Shown: in pieces, positions 1 through 8,742 of the stretch
How positions within the stretch are numbered: the first letter of the stretch is position 1
Layout: each line of letters starts with the position of its first letter
NCBI RefSeq assembly: GCF_030823405.1
Contig: NZ_JAUSXC010000001.1
Coordinates: 3,951,001-4,015,000 of the forward strand
Direction: 5' to 3'
DNA: 64,000 bases
Source of the DNA: Chryseobacterium ginsenosidimutans
GTDB taxonomy: Bacteria; Bacteroidota; Bacteroidia; Flavobacteriales; Weeksellaceae
Notes under the pieces: generated by a model
Database searches by the model: none
What the model was told of the DNA's origin: nothing
The model's input: only the letters and a program-made list of their open reading frames with translations
Program-made: the position numbers and the translations under genes

Positions 1-34
1 GATTGCTTCGTTACTTCGCTCCTCACAATGACAG
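1..34. repeat. Possible interspersed intergenic repeat, partial at window edge
   Basis: The first 34 bases, just downstream of the uvrD stop, contain the segments GATTGCTTCG, CTTCGCTCCTC and ACAATGACA. From memory this resembles a short repeat family scattered between genes in many bacteria (reverse complement: TGTCATTGTGAGGAGCG...). The rest of the repeat would lie left of the window. Only one copy is seen here, so the repeat call rests on recall. Confidence 0.4.
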
Positions 35-35
35 A

Positions 36-2366
36 TTAAATCTTCGTCAGTTTAGCATATTTCAAAATAAGATTTTTCTCCCCTTCATGCATGAATACTA
101 CTTTTGCTTTTATATTTTGAGGATCGGTTCCGTCGAGGAAGGTTACTTCCCCAATTCCGAAACGGTCGTGTCTCACTTTATCTCCCACTTCAATATCCTG
201 TGAAGAAGCCCCACTAGGATTAATAATTTTTGCAGTTGCTACAGGCTTCAGTTTTCTTGGTTCCGCAATTGGTTTTGAGCCTTCTTTTTCAATGGTTTTC
301 TTTTCAACTCTTTTGAAACTCTTCATCTCAGAAGGATGCTCATCGAAAATATTTGATGTGATCCCTGCATTATTAATAAACCGTTTTTCAATTGCCGGAT
401 TTACAAATTCAATAAATTCGTCATCAATTTCACTTAAAAATCTTGAAGGTTCAGCATCCGTAATTTTACCCCATTGAAAACGGGAAATTGCATATGAGAA
501 AAACGCCTGTTTTTCGGCTCTCGTTAAGGCAACATAAAACAAACGTCTTTCCTCTTCCAGATCTTCTCTTGTCGTAGAGCTCATGAAGCTAGGAAAAAGA
601 TTTTCTTCCAAACCAACCAAATGAACAACCGGGAATTCTAATCCTTTTGACAAGTGAATCGTCATTAAAGATACCATTTCCTCCTCATTATCTTTATTTT
701 GAGTATCGGCTGAAAGAGCAATATTTTCAAGGAAATTCGGCAGACTTGGATCTCCGTCTTCCAGCTGCATTTGTTCTTCAATGAATCCCTGCATTGAGTT
801 CATTAATTCCTGAACGTTTTCCACACGCGAAATTCCTTCCGGAGTCTGGTCGTCTTTTAAAAATTTAATTAATCCGCTTCGTTTTGCAACTTCCATGGCA
901 ACGCTGTAAGCTGTTTCGGTTTTCAATAATACCTGAAATGCCTTGATCATCGACCAGAAGTCATTCAGTTTATTTAAAACTCCATTATTGAAGCCCAATT
1001 GTGGCGCGTACATTGGAAGACTTTCCAATACTTTTGAAACAGCAACATTATGAGAATCTGCAAAAACAATCAGCTTATTCTGAGTTGTTTCCCCAATTCC
1101 CCTTGTCGGATAATTGATAATTCTCATCAACGCTTCCGAGTCATTTTCATTTACCAAAAGTCTAAGATAGGCGATCAAATCCTTAACTTCTTTTCGCTGA
1201 TAGAAAGAAAGACCTCCATACACTTTGTACGGAATATTTTTACGTCTCAAAGCATCTTCAAAAGCACGCGTTTGAGAATTCGTTCTGTATAAAATAGCAA
1301 AATCGCTGTATTTTCGCTGTTCTCTGTTTCGGGTTTCCCAGATATTTCCTGCTACAAAATTAGCTTCATCAGCATCGGAAAGTGAACGGTAGACTTTAAT
1401 TTTCTCACCCTCTTCATTTTCACTGAAAACATTTTTCTTGAATTGCTGAAGGTTTTTTGCAATTACCGCATTAGCAGCATTCACGATGTTCTGTGTAGAA
1501 CGGTAATTCTGCTCCAAAGAGACTGTAAATGCATCAGGATAATCTTTTTTAAAGTTTAAAATATTATAAATATTTGCACCACGGAAAGAGTAAATCGACT
1601 GTGCATCATCTCCTACCACACAAATATTTTCAAATTTTGAGGCTAAAGCTTTTACGATCAAATACTGAGAATGGTTCGTATCCTGGTACTCATCCACCAG
1701 AATATATCTGAATCTGTCCTGATATTTTGCTAAAACTTCCGGAAAACGGGTTAATAATTCATTGGTTTTTAACAATAAATCATCGAAATCCATTGCTCCG
1801 TTTTTGAAGCACTGCTCTACATATTTCTGATAGATCTGTCCTATGAATTTCATATTGGCTTTTTCGTCGGCTTCCAATAATTCCGGGTTGTTGAAATATG
1901 CTTTTACCGTGATCAGGTTGTTTTTATACGTTGAAATCCTTGACTGAACTTTTTTAGGTTTATAAAGATCAGCATCAATATTCATGTCTTTGATCACTTT
2001 TCTGATGACATTCAGTGCATCCTGCTGATCGTATATTGTAAAATTAGACGGATATCCTAAATAATGACCTTCACTTCTTAGAATCCTTGCAAAAACAGAG
2101 TGAAAAGTTCCCATCCAAAGACTTCTTGCATTGCTTTGCCCAACCACTTTTGCAATACGTTCTTTCATTTCTTTTGCTGCTTTATTGGTAAAAGTAAGAG
2201 CCAGAATATTGAAAGGGTCAACCCCGTTTGTTATTAGATGAGCGATACGCATCGTCAATACACGCGTCTTTCCCGAACCTGCTCCTGCAAGAACCATTAA
2301 TGGTCCCTGTAAAGTGGTAACGGCTTCAAATTGTGATTCATTCAGTCCTTTCAAATAATCCTCCAT
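36..2366 (-). CDS. pcrA: UvrD/PcrA-type superfamily 1 DNA helicase
   Basis: ATP-dependent 3'-5' DNA helicase of 776 residues, the usual length for UvrD/PcrA. It acts in nucleotide excision repair, replication restart and removal of stalled RNA polymerase. Seen in the protein: the Q motif (LNESQFEAV, residues 8-16), Walker A AGAGSGKT (27-34), motif II DEYQD (about 225-229), QNYRS, the motif V/VI region with MTIHLSKGLEF, and VALTRA (about 611-616). The C terminus carries GDKVRHDRFGIGEV (about 726-740), the Tudor-like fold that PcrA uses to contact RNA polymerase. It starts at ATG 2366 and has its own leftward promoter at 2389-2419. It is divergent from the M16 protease pair. The family call is certain; UvrD and PcrA cannot be told apart by name here. 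Confidence 0.96.
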   Translation of the reverse strand: MEDYLKGLNESQFEAVTTLQGPLMVLAGAGSGKTRVLTMRIAHLITNGVDPFNILALTFTNKAAKEMKERIAKVVGQSNARSLWMGTFHSVFARILRSEGHYLGYPSNFTIYDQQDALNVIRKVIKDMNIDADLYKPKKVQSRISTYKNNLITVKAYFNNPELLEADEKANMKFIGQIYQKYVEQCFKNGAMDFDDLLLKTNELLTRFPEVLAKYQDRFRYILVDEYQDTNHSQYLIVKALASKFENICVVGDDAQSIYSFRGANIYNILNFKKDYPDAFTVSLEQNYRSTQNIVNAANAVIAKNLQQFKKNVFSENEEGEKIKVYRSLSDADEANFVAGNIWETRNREQRKYSDFAILYRTNSQTRAFEDALRRKNIPYKVYGGLSFYQRKEVKDLIAYLRLLVNENDSEALMRIINYPTRGIGETTQNKLIVFADSHNVAVSKVLESLPMYAPQLGFNNGVLNKLNDFWSMIKAFQVLLKTETAYSVAMEVAKRSGLIKFLKDDQTPEGISRVENVQELMNSMQGFIEEQMQLEDGDPSLPNFLENIALSADTQNKDNEEEMVSLMTIHLSKGLEFPVVHLVGLEENLFPSFMSSTTREDLEEERRLFYVALTRAEKQAFFSYAISRFQWGKITDAEPSRFLSEIDDEFIEFVNPAIEKRFINNAGITSNIFDEHPSEMKSFKRVEKKTIEKEGSKPIAEPRKLKPVATAKIINPSGASSQDIEVGDKVRHDRFGIGEVTFLDGTDPQNIKAKVVFMHEGEKNLILKYAKLTKI

Positions 2367-2388
2367 GCTGCAAAAAATTTTGGGAACA

Positions 2389-2419
2389 CAAAATTAGTGT
2401 ATTATATGGAGAATTCAAA
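2389..2419 (-). promoter_or_regulatory. Bacteroidota-type promoter for the uvrD/pcrA gene
   Basis: On the minus strand TTTG (2419-2416) is followed by 19 bases and then TAATTTTG (2396-2389), a full match to the TTTG-N19-TAnnTTTG pattern used by the Bacteroidota housekeeping sigma factor. The expected start of transcription is near 2382, giving a leader of about 16 bases. Confidence 0.7.
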
Positions 2420-2536
2420 TTTGTATTTAGAAGTTCGATTATTAGTGTTAGAAATTATAATTTAATTGTTCGTTTATAAAAATCAGATTAATACTAATTT
2501 TTAATCCCTAGCTTTAATTTCTTTGTAAGAAATTTA

Positions 2537-2568
2537 TTGCAATTATTGTAACATTTAAAGTAAATTTG
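2537..2568 (+). promoter_or_regulatory. Promoter for the M16 peptidase pair
   Basis: TTG (2537-2539), 21 bases, then TAAATTTG (2561-2568). The -7 box covers an in-frame TTG codon at 2566, so that codon is not the start. ATG 2599 then has a leader of about 25 bases. Confidence 0.6.
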
Positions 2569-2598
2569 GAACTAATTGACAAAACAATTTCTACTTTT

Positions 2599-3912
2599 AT
2601 GAAAAAGCGACTTCTTTCTGTTGCTGCAGCGGCTTTCTTCGGAATGGCTTTGAACGCACAACAAATTAAATTCGAAGAGTATGACTTACCAAACGGTCTT
2701 CACGTAATTCTTCATCAGGATAATTCTGCACCCGTAGTTACAACAGGTGTAATGTACCACGTTGGTGCAAAAGATGAAGTAAAGGGAAGAACAGGTTTCG
2801 CTCACTTCTTCGAGCATCTTTTATTTGAAGGAACACCCAACATCAAAAGAGGTGACTGGTTCAAGATTGTTTCTTCAAACGGAGGACAAAACAACGCTAA
2901 CACAACGAATGACAGAACGTATTACTACGAAACTTTCCCATCAAACAACGAACAATTGGGTCTTTGGATGGAATCTGAAAGAATGCGTCACGCTTTAATC
3001 AACCAAGTTGGTGTAGATACTCAAAGAGAGGTTGTAAAAGAAGAAAAAAGATTGAGAATGGATAACCAGCCTTATGGAAATCTTTTCACAACGATTCAGA
3101 AAAACTTATTTACAAATCACCCGTACAACTGGCCAACAATCGGTTCTATGGAAGATTTGAACTCTGCAAAATTAGAAGAATTCCAGGCTTTCTATAAAAA
3201 GTATTACGTTCCGAATAATGCCACTTTGGTAGTTGCAGGAGACATCAAACCTGAGCAGACTAAAAAGTGGATTGAAACATATTACGGAGGAATTCCAAAA
3301 GGAACTGTTTATCCAAAAGATTTCCCGAAAGATACTCCTATCACTCAGGAAAAAGAAGTTACGGCAACTGACCCGAACATCCAGCTTCCGGCTTATATTT
3401 TCGCGTACAGAACTCCAGGTAACAAAGAGAAAGATGCGTATGTTTTAGATATGCTTTCTTCTTATTTAAGTAATGGTAAATCTTCAGTTTTATATAAAAA
3501 ATTAGTTGATCAGGATAAAAAAGCGCTTCAGGTAGCAGCTTTCAACCAAGGTCTTGAGGATTACAGTATTTTCGCATTCTTCGCGATCCCGATGGGACAG
3601 ACTACAAAGCAGGCTTTACAGGCTGATATTGATGCTGAAATCAAAAAACTTCAGACTACGTTAATCTCTGAGGAAGATTATCAAAAACTTCAAAACCAGT
3701 ACGAAAACCAGTTTGTAAACGCAAACTCAAGCATTCAGGGAATTGCTGCTTCATTGGCAACAAACCACGTATTGATGGGTAACACGAATTTGATTAACAA
3801 AGAAATCGACATTTACAGAGGGATCACAAGACAGGATCTTCAAAATGCGGCTAAAAAGTATCTTAATTCTAACCAAAGAATAATCATTAATTACGTACCT
3901 GAAAAAAAGTAA
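2599..3912 (+). CDS. M16 family zinc metallopeptidase, catalytic subunit
   Basis: Secreted insulinase-like (M16) peptidase of 437 residues. An N-terminal signal peptide (residues 1-20, MKKRLLSVAAAAFFG... ending LNA) implies a periplasmic protein. The inverted zinc motif HFFEH is at residues 69-73, and a candidate third ligand (E148 or E149 in VKEEKR) lies at the usual spacing. The fold is the approximately 430-residue half-size (M16B) form, which works as a heterodimer with a partner that supplies the R/Y substrate-binding pair. That partner is the next gene, 54 bases downstream. Start choice: ATG 2599 opens directly on the signal peptide, while the upstream TTG lies inside the promoter box. 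The substrate is unknown; degradation of periplasmic peptides is the usual inference. Confidence 0.93.
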   Translation: MKKRLLSVAAAAFFGMALNAQQIKFEEYDLPNGLHVILHQDNSAPVVTTGVMYHVGAKDEVKGRTGFAHFFEHLLFEGTPNIKRGDWFKIVSSNGGQNNANTTNDRTYYYETFPSNNEQLGLWMESERMRHALINQVGVDTQREVVKEEKRLRMDNQPYGNLFTTIQKNLFTNHPYNWPTIGSMEDLNSAKLEEFQAFYKKYYVPNNATLVVAGDIKPEQTKKWIETYYGGIPKGTVYPKDFPKDTPITQEKEVTATDPNIQLPAYIFAYRTPGNKEKDAYVLDMLSSYLSNGKSSVLYKKLVDQDKKALQVAAFNQGLEDYSIFAFFAIPMGQTTKQALQADIDAEIKKLQTTLISEEDYQKLQNQYENQFVNANSSIQGIAASLATNHVLMGNTNLINKEIDIYRGITRQDLQNAAKKYLNSNQRIIINYVPEKK

Positions 3913-3966
3913 TCAATTAAACTTTTTAGGTTTAAAATATGATTATTAAAAATTAAATTTTTACAA

Positions 3967-6012
3967 ATGAAAAAGCAATTAACATATATAGCTGCAGCGT
4001 TTTTATTCGCGGGAACGATTTCAGCACAAAAAATAGATCTTAATGCAATGCCAAAACCAGGACCTACTCCTGCGATCAACATTGCTAAGCCAAAGACCTT
4101 CCAACTAAACAACGGTCTTACAGTAATGGTTGTGGAAAACAACAAATTGCCAAGAGTAAGCGCAAGCCTTTCTATGGACAGAGCTCCTTACAACGAAGGA
4201 AGCGTAACGGGTGTAAGCGAAATCATGGCTGAACAGTTCGAAAACGGAACGACAAGCATGAGCAAAGATGATTTCAACAAAAAAGTTGATTATCTTGGAG
4301 CTAATCTTAATTTCTCTTCAAACGGAGCTTCTGCAAATTCGCTTTCAAAATATTTCCCTGAAGTTTTAAGTTTACTATCTGATGCGATTATCAATCCCAA
4401 ATTTTCTGCTGAGGAAATTCAAAACTCTAAAGAAAGAGCTATCGAAGGATTAAAGTCTGACGAAAAAAATGCTTCTTCTATCGCAGGAAGAGTTTCTAAC
4501 GCTTTGATGTACGGAAAAAATACTTCAAGAGGTGAATTTGAAACTGTTGAATCAATCAACAAAATCCAATTATCTGACGTACAGAACACTTACAAAAAAT
4601 ATTACGCGCCGGACAACGCTTATTTAGTAATCGTTGGAGATGTGAAATTTGATCAGGTAAAACCATTAATCGAGAAAGCATTCAGCGGTTGGAAAAAAGC
4701 AAACACGCCCATTACACCACTAGAACCATCTGGAAATGTTGCTAAAACCGAAATCAATGTTGTTGATGTACCTTCGGCTGTACAGTCTGTTGTTTCTTTA
4801 AACAACCTGAACACGCTGAAAATGAAAGATGCCAACTACTTCCCTGCAACAATCGCCAACTACATCCTTGGTGGTGGTGGTGAAGCGAGACTTTTCATGA
4901 ACCTTCGTGAGAAAAACGGATTCACATATGGGGCTTATTCAAGCATGAGCGCAAGCAAATATTCTCCACAGTTTTCGGCAAGTGCAAGTGTAAGAAACGA
5001 GGTTACAGATAAAGCTGTTAAGGAATTCATAAATGAACTTAACGCAATTTCTACTGTAAAACCAGAAGAGCTGGAAAATGCTAAAGCAAAATTGAAAGGT
5101 TCTTTCATCATGTCTTTAGAGCAACCTGCAACGATTGCAAGATTTGCTGTAAACCAAAAAGTTCAGGATCTTCCTGCTGATTTTTATACAAATTACTTAA
5201 AATCTATCGATAAAGTAACTGCTGCAGATGTTTCAAACGCTGTAAAAACTACAATTTTACCAAACCAAAGCAGAATTTTCATTGCTGGTAAAGCTTCTGA
5301 TATTTCTGAAGGATTGGAAAAATTAGGTTACCCTGTAAAATATTTTGATAAAGAAGCAAATCCTGTAGCAAAACCAACTGTACAAAAAGTTGACGCTAGT
5401 GTAAGTGTAGCTTCTATCGCTGACAAATACATTGCTGCAATCGGAGGAAAAGCTAATCTGGCTAAAATTTCTTCTTATACAATGAACGCTTCAATGTCTA
5501 TGCAAGGGCAAAATATTGATTTTAAAATTGTTAAAGCTCAGGGTGGTAAAGAATTAACTACAGTAACTGCAATGGGACAAGTAGTTCAGAAACAGGTATT
5601 TGACGGAAAAACAGGTTTTTCTGAGCAAATGGGTAAAAAGGTTGAGATGAAACCTGAACAAATTGCTGAAAAACAAAAAAACACTGAACTTTTCGAAGAA
5701 TTAGGTTTCGCAAAATCTGCTGATTACAAATTAGGAGGAATTGAGAAAATCGGTGGTGAAGATTCTTACGCAATCAAAGGAAATGATACAACATATTATT
5801 ACAGCGTTGCTACAGGTCTGAAAACCGGAGAAACTAAAAAAATAAAAGTTCAGGGTCAGGAAATGACTATTCCTTCAGTATTCTCTAACTACAAAGACGT
5901 AAACGGTGTTAAAATGCCTTATACAATCTCTGTAAACCAAATGGGAATGGATATGACGATGAATGTGAAATCATACGAAGTGAACAAAGCTACTGATGCT
6001 GATTTTAAATAA
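3967..6012 (+). CDS. M16 family peptidase-like protein, non-catalytic partner with extra C-terminal domain
   Basis: A 681-residue secreted protein (signal peptide about 1-20, ending ISAQ). Residues about 40-460 have the M16 fold. The place where HxxEH should be reads SEIMAEQFENGTT, so the zinc site is absent. It does carry the R/Y pair in NLREKNGFTYG (R314, Y321), as expected for the non-catalytic half of an M16B heterodimer. Residues about 484-681 form an additional domain (AAIGGKANLAKISSYTM...) that resembles LolA/outer-membrane lipoprotein-sorting-like beta folds; that likeness is an inference. It lies in one operon with the catalytic subunit and ends at a strong terminator. Confidence 0.9.
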   Translation: MKKQLTYIAAAFLFAGTISAQKIDLNAMPKPGPTPAINIAKPKTFQLNNGLTVMVVENNKLPRVSASLSMDRAPYNEGSVTGVSEIMAEQFENGTTSMSKDDFNKKVDYLGANLNFSSNGASANSLSKYFPEVLSLLSDAIINPKFSAEEIQNSKERAIEGLKSDEKNASSIAGRVSNALMYGKNTSRGEFETVESINKIQLSDVQNTYKKYYAPDNAYLVIVGDVKFDQVKPLIEKAFSGWKKANTPITPLEPSGNVAKTEINVVDVPSAVQSVVSLNNLNTLKMKDANYFPATIANYILGGGGEARLFMNLREKNGFTYGAYSSMSASKYSPQFSASASVRNEVTDKAVKEFINELNAISTVKPEELENAKAKLKGSFIMSLEQPATIARFAVNQKVQDLPADFYTNYLKSIDKVTAADVSNAVKTTILPNQSRIFIAGKASDISEGLEKLGYPVKYFDKEANPVAKPTVQKVDASVSVASIADKYIAAIGGKANLAKISSYTMNASMSMQGQNIDFKIVKAQGGKELTTVTAMGQVVQKQVFDGKTGFSEQMGKKVEMKPEQIAEKQKNTELFEELGFAKSADYKLGGIEKIGGEDSYAIKGNDTTYYYSVATGLKTGETKKIKVQGQEMTIPSVFSNYKDVNGVKMPYTISVNQMGMDMTMNVKSYEVNKATDADFK

Positions 6013-6032
6013 GAACATCCTATTTCTATAGA

Positions 6033-6065
6033 AAAAACGGCAACAATTGTTGCCGTTTTTATTTT
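6033..6065 (+). terminator. Rho-independent terminator after the M16 pair
   Basis: A perfect inverted repeat spans 6033-6060 (arms AAAAACGGCAACAA and TTGTTGCCGTTTTT) and is followed by more T-rich sequence. Confidence 0.85.
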
Positions 6066-6089
6066 TATCAACATTTGGCGGCATCTTTC

Positions 6090-6120
6090 TTTGTTGTTCA
6101 GCAAAAAAAGATTAAATTTG
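6090..6120 (+). promoter_or_regulatory. secG promoter
   Basis: TTTG (6090-6093), 19 bases, then TAAATTTG (6113-6120). The secG ATG follows at 6146. Confidence 0.7.
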
Positions 6121-6145
6121 CCCATTCAAAAAGATATCAAAATTA

Positions 6146-6493
6146 ATGGATACTATATTTATACTATTGATGGTTCTTATTATGATTGCTAGTGTTTTAC
6201 TGGTGATCGTTGTTATGGCTCAAAACCCAAAAGGAGGAGGCCTTTCCAGTACTTTCGGAGGTGCATCTTCTGCTCAGTTTGGAGTACAAAGAACTAATGA
6301 CTTCATGGAAAAAGCAACTTGGACTTTAGGAGCAACTATCATTGTTCTTATCCTATTAAGCGTTGTAATTACAGGTAAACCATCAACTGCTGCGCCAGTT
6401 CAGGTTCCAGCAAAAAAAGAAGCTCCGGCTAAGCAATCTGCTGCTCCTGCTTCTACAACTGTACCGGCTCAGACTCCTGCGCCAACTAAATAA
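6146..6493 (+). CDS. secG: Preprotein translocase subunit SecG
   Basis: Small inner-membrane subunit of the SecYEG channel, 115 residues. Membrane segment 1 is about residues 3-23 (IFILLMVLIMIASVLLVIVV). It is followed by the diagnostic cytoplasmic loop QNPKGGGLSSTFGG and the FMEKATW region, then membrane segment 2 at about 56-76. The tail (about 80-115) is an Ala/Pro/Lys-rich low-complexity stretch, common in Bacteroidota SecG and without known function. The gene is monocistronic, with its own promoter and a terminator directly downstream. Confidence 0.95.
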   Translation: MDTIFILLMVLIMIASVLLVIVVMAQNPKGGGLSSTFGGASSAQFGVQRTNDFMEKATWTLGATIIVLILLSVVITGKPSTAAPVQVPAKKEAPAKQSAAPASTTVPAQTPAPTK

Positions 6494-6515
6494 GCAAATA
6501 ATATTTTTACATAAT

Positions 6516-6549
6516 AAAAGCAACTCTTTTTGAGTTGCTTTTTATTTTT
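6516..6549 (+). terminator. Terminator after secG
   Basis: Arms AAAAGCAACTC (6516-6526) and GAGTTGCTTTT (6532-6542) around a TTTTT loop, with T-rich sequence after. It may also end leftward transcription of the sugar operon. Confidence 0.8.
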
Positions 6550-6566
6550 GTAATTGAATTTTATTT

Positions 6567-7598
6567 TTAATTTTTCCTGAAAGACTTCCAATAATCATCC
6601 TGGTTGCGATCAAACAAGCATTCTATAAAAGAATCTAAAGACATTTTATAAAGTATTTCTTTATCCAGTTCTCTGAAATGAGTTTCAAAAAACTCACGGT
6701 CCAATTCGATATTATCTCTGTCAATAACCAAAATATTATCCTGACAGTAAAAAGGATAATTTTTAATATCAGAATTTGTTGTAATCAGTTTTCTACCGGA
6801 AGCCAGCGCTTCGAAAGTCCTGATGGTTAAACCATTTTGAAAAGGCTTATTGATATCAAGTACAGATTTTGTTTTTCTATAAAAATCTATAATTTGATGA
6901 TGATTCAGTTTATCGAAACTTACTTTTGTAATATCAAACTGCTTTAGACTTTTATCGATGATCTTTTTCAGTCTAAATGCAACTCTTCCCATCGCATAAT
7001 AATAAAAATAAGATTTTAAATTAAGTTTATCAACAACAGATTTTATTTTCTCACCTACAACATATCGATCCGTATGTGCACTTCCAATAAATACAACATC
7101 ATACTCCAAGGATTGGTGGTCCTGACTTAAATTTTTATACTCATCAAGATAAAACAATGGTCTGAAACCTATATTATATTTAACCGAATCACTATATTCA
7201 AAAGTAAATTTTTTATCGAAATATTTAAGATGAGAAATAAGGTTTGGATATTCTGATAATGGATCAAAATTGTAGTAAATCATTTCCATTTCAGGATTGT
7301 TTTCCCTTATTTTATCAAGAAAAAAAGTAGGAATAGCTTCTCCTTTAATTAAAAAAAAATAATCGTATTTTTTACCTTGAATTTCATTTAAAATCCGGTT
7401 ATAATATCTATTAATTTTTAAATGATAAAAACTTTTATTCAGACGGATAATTCCTTTGGAAAAATTAGAATTGGAAGGTCTTTCATCATAAAAATCCACC
7501 TCAGCTCCAATCTCAGTGAGTCTTTTCGCTATTGCTTTTTCATATTTAAAAAAGCTGACTGATAAGAAAAGAATTTTTTTACCTTTTAAACTAATCAT
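6567..7598 (-). CDS. CgeB-like glycosyltransferase
   Basis: A cytosolic 343-residue protein resembling the CgeB/GT4-like (GT-B fold) glycosyltransferases found in polysaccharide loci. The N-terminal half opens KKILFLSVSFFKYEKA and contains YNFDPLSEYPN. The C-terminal half has VVFIGSAHTDRY, and near the end NGLTIRTFEALASGRKLIT, which matches the nucleotide-sugar binding region of GT-B enzymes. Start: ATG 7598 overlaps the stop of the upstream epimerase as ATGA, so it is preferred over an ATG 78 bases upstream inside that gene. It is the last gene of a leftward operon. Acceptor and sugar are unknown. Confidence 0.8.
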   Translation of the reverse strand: MISLKGKKILFLSVSFFKYEKAIAKRLTEIGAEVDFYDERPSNSNFSKGIIRLNKSFYHLKINRYYNRILNEIQGKKYDYFFLIKGEAIPTFFLDKIRENNPEMEMIYYNFDPLSEYPNLISHLKYFDKKFTFEYSDSVKYNIGFRPLFYLDEYKNLSQDHQSLEYDVVFIGSAHTDRYVVGEKIKSVVDKLNLKSYFYYYAMGRVAFRLKKIIDKSLKQFDITKVSFDKLNHHQIIDFYRKTKSVLDINKPFQNGLTIRTFEALASGRKLITTNSDIKNYPFYCQDNILVIDRDNIELDREFFETHFRELDKEILYKMSLDSFIECLFDRNQDDYWKSFRKN

Positions 7599-8725
7599 TT
7601 TAAAAGTCCTTTTACTTTCATTTCGTCTAAAGACTCTTTGAATTTCACATTCTGAATATTTTGCTGCAATACCCAATTCGTAAACTTCGACATTCCTTCT
7701 TCAAAAGATATTTTTGGCTGAAAATTCAACTTTGATTTTATTTTACTAATGTCTGCAAAATTATGTCTGATGTCTCCCAAACGAAACTGTCCGGAAACAT
7801 TAATTTCAAAATCAATATTATAAAATTTACGCAAATTTTCTGCGACAGTGGTCACTGATGTTGAAACTCCGGTTCCCACATTGAAGATCTCGCCGTTTGC
7901 AGCATCATTTTCGATACATTTAATCGTCGCTTCCACGGCATCATCAACATGAATAAAGTCTCTGGATTCGTTTCCGTCTTCAAAAACATTGATGTCATTT
8001 CCGTTAAGAATCTGTGATGAAAAAATGGATAAAATTCCTGTATATGGATTTAATAAAGACTGACCTTCACCATACACATTTTGAAACCTTACTGCTACCG
8101 GAGCAACTCCCATTGAAGAACAAGCCGTCATAACCATCTGTTCCTGAGTATATTTTGTAATCCCGTAGATGGAAGTCGGGTGTATTTTTGATTCTTCATC
8201 AGTCGGTAAAGCCCGAAGCATTTGTCCGTCAGGATACATTATTTCAAATTTTCCGTTTCGCATTTCTTCAACATTTCTTGGCCTTGGATAAATCAATCCT
8301 AATTCAGGATGCAAATATTTTCCTTCACCATAAACCGCTCTGGAAGAAGCAATGATCACTTTTTTTACAATATGTGGCTTATTTACCAAAAGATCGAGCA
8401 TTTTTGCCGTTCCTGAAACATTAACATCTGTATATTTTTCAATCTGGTACATTGATTGCCCGGTTCCCGTTTCTGCCGCAAAATGAATAATAACTTCCTG
8501 TCCATCAATGGCTTTTTCCCAATCTTCAAAGTTGGCAACATCACCTTTAATGAAATTCACTTTACCCAAAATACTTCTGTACAAAGGAGAATCTTCATCA
8601 GGATTTTCTCCGTGAATCTGCGAAGAAAGATTATCTAAAACTGTAACTTCATACCCTTTTTCCTTAAGTTCTAAAGACAACTTACTTCCAATAAATCCGG
8701 CTCCTCCTGTAATGAGTATTTTCAT
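7595..8725 (-). CDS. NAD-dependent sugar epimerase/dehydratase (SDR family)
   Basis: An extended short-chain dehydrogenase of 376 residues acting on a nucleotide sugar. Seen: the NAD-binding GGAGFIG (residues 7-13), the SSRAVYG region (about 127-133) with the active-site Ser, and the catalytic YxxxK (Y187, K191 in YGITK). An insertion between the Ser and Tyr motifs (YPRPRNVEEM..., about 146-175) recalls dTDP-L-rhamnose 4-epimerase-like enzymes; the exact sugar is not proven. It sits 17 bases after the GT2 gene and overlaps the next glycosyltransferase by 4 bases, so it probably supplies an activated sugar to these transferases for a surface polysaccharide. Confidence 0.88.
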   Translation of the reverse strand: MKILITGGAGFIGSKLSLELKEKGYEVTVLDNLSSQIHGENPDEDSPLYRSILGKVNFIKGDVANFEDWEKAIDGQEVIIHFAAETGTGQSMYQIEKYTDVNVSGTAKMLDLLVNKPHIVKKVIIASSRAVYGEGKYLHPELGLIYPRPRNVEEMRNGKFEIMYPDGQMLRALPTDEESKIHPTSIYGITKYTQEQMVMTACSSMGVAPVAVRFQNVYGEGQSLLNPYTGILSIFSSQILNGNDINVFEDGNESRDFIHVDDAVEATIKCIENDAANGEIFNVGTGVSTSVTTVAENLRKFYNIDFEINVSGQFRLGDIRHNFADISKIKSKLNFQPKISFEEGMSKFTNWVLQQNIQNVKFKESLDEMKVKGLLK

Positions 8726-8742
8726 GTTACTATTTGAAATGT

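Noticed and set aside
2566..2598. TTG start for the first M16 peptidase
   Set aside because: The TTG lies inside the -7 box TAAATTTG, and the next ATG opens on a normal signal peptide.
7599..7676. Upstream ATG for the CgeB-like glycosyltransferase
   Set aside because: The added 26 residues lie inside the epimerase gene, while ATG 7598 makes a standard ATGA overlap.
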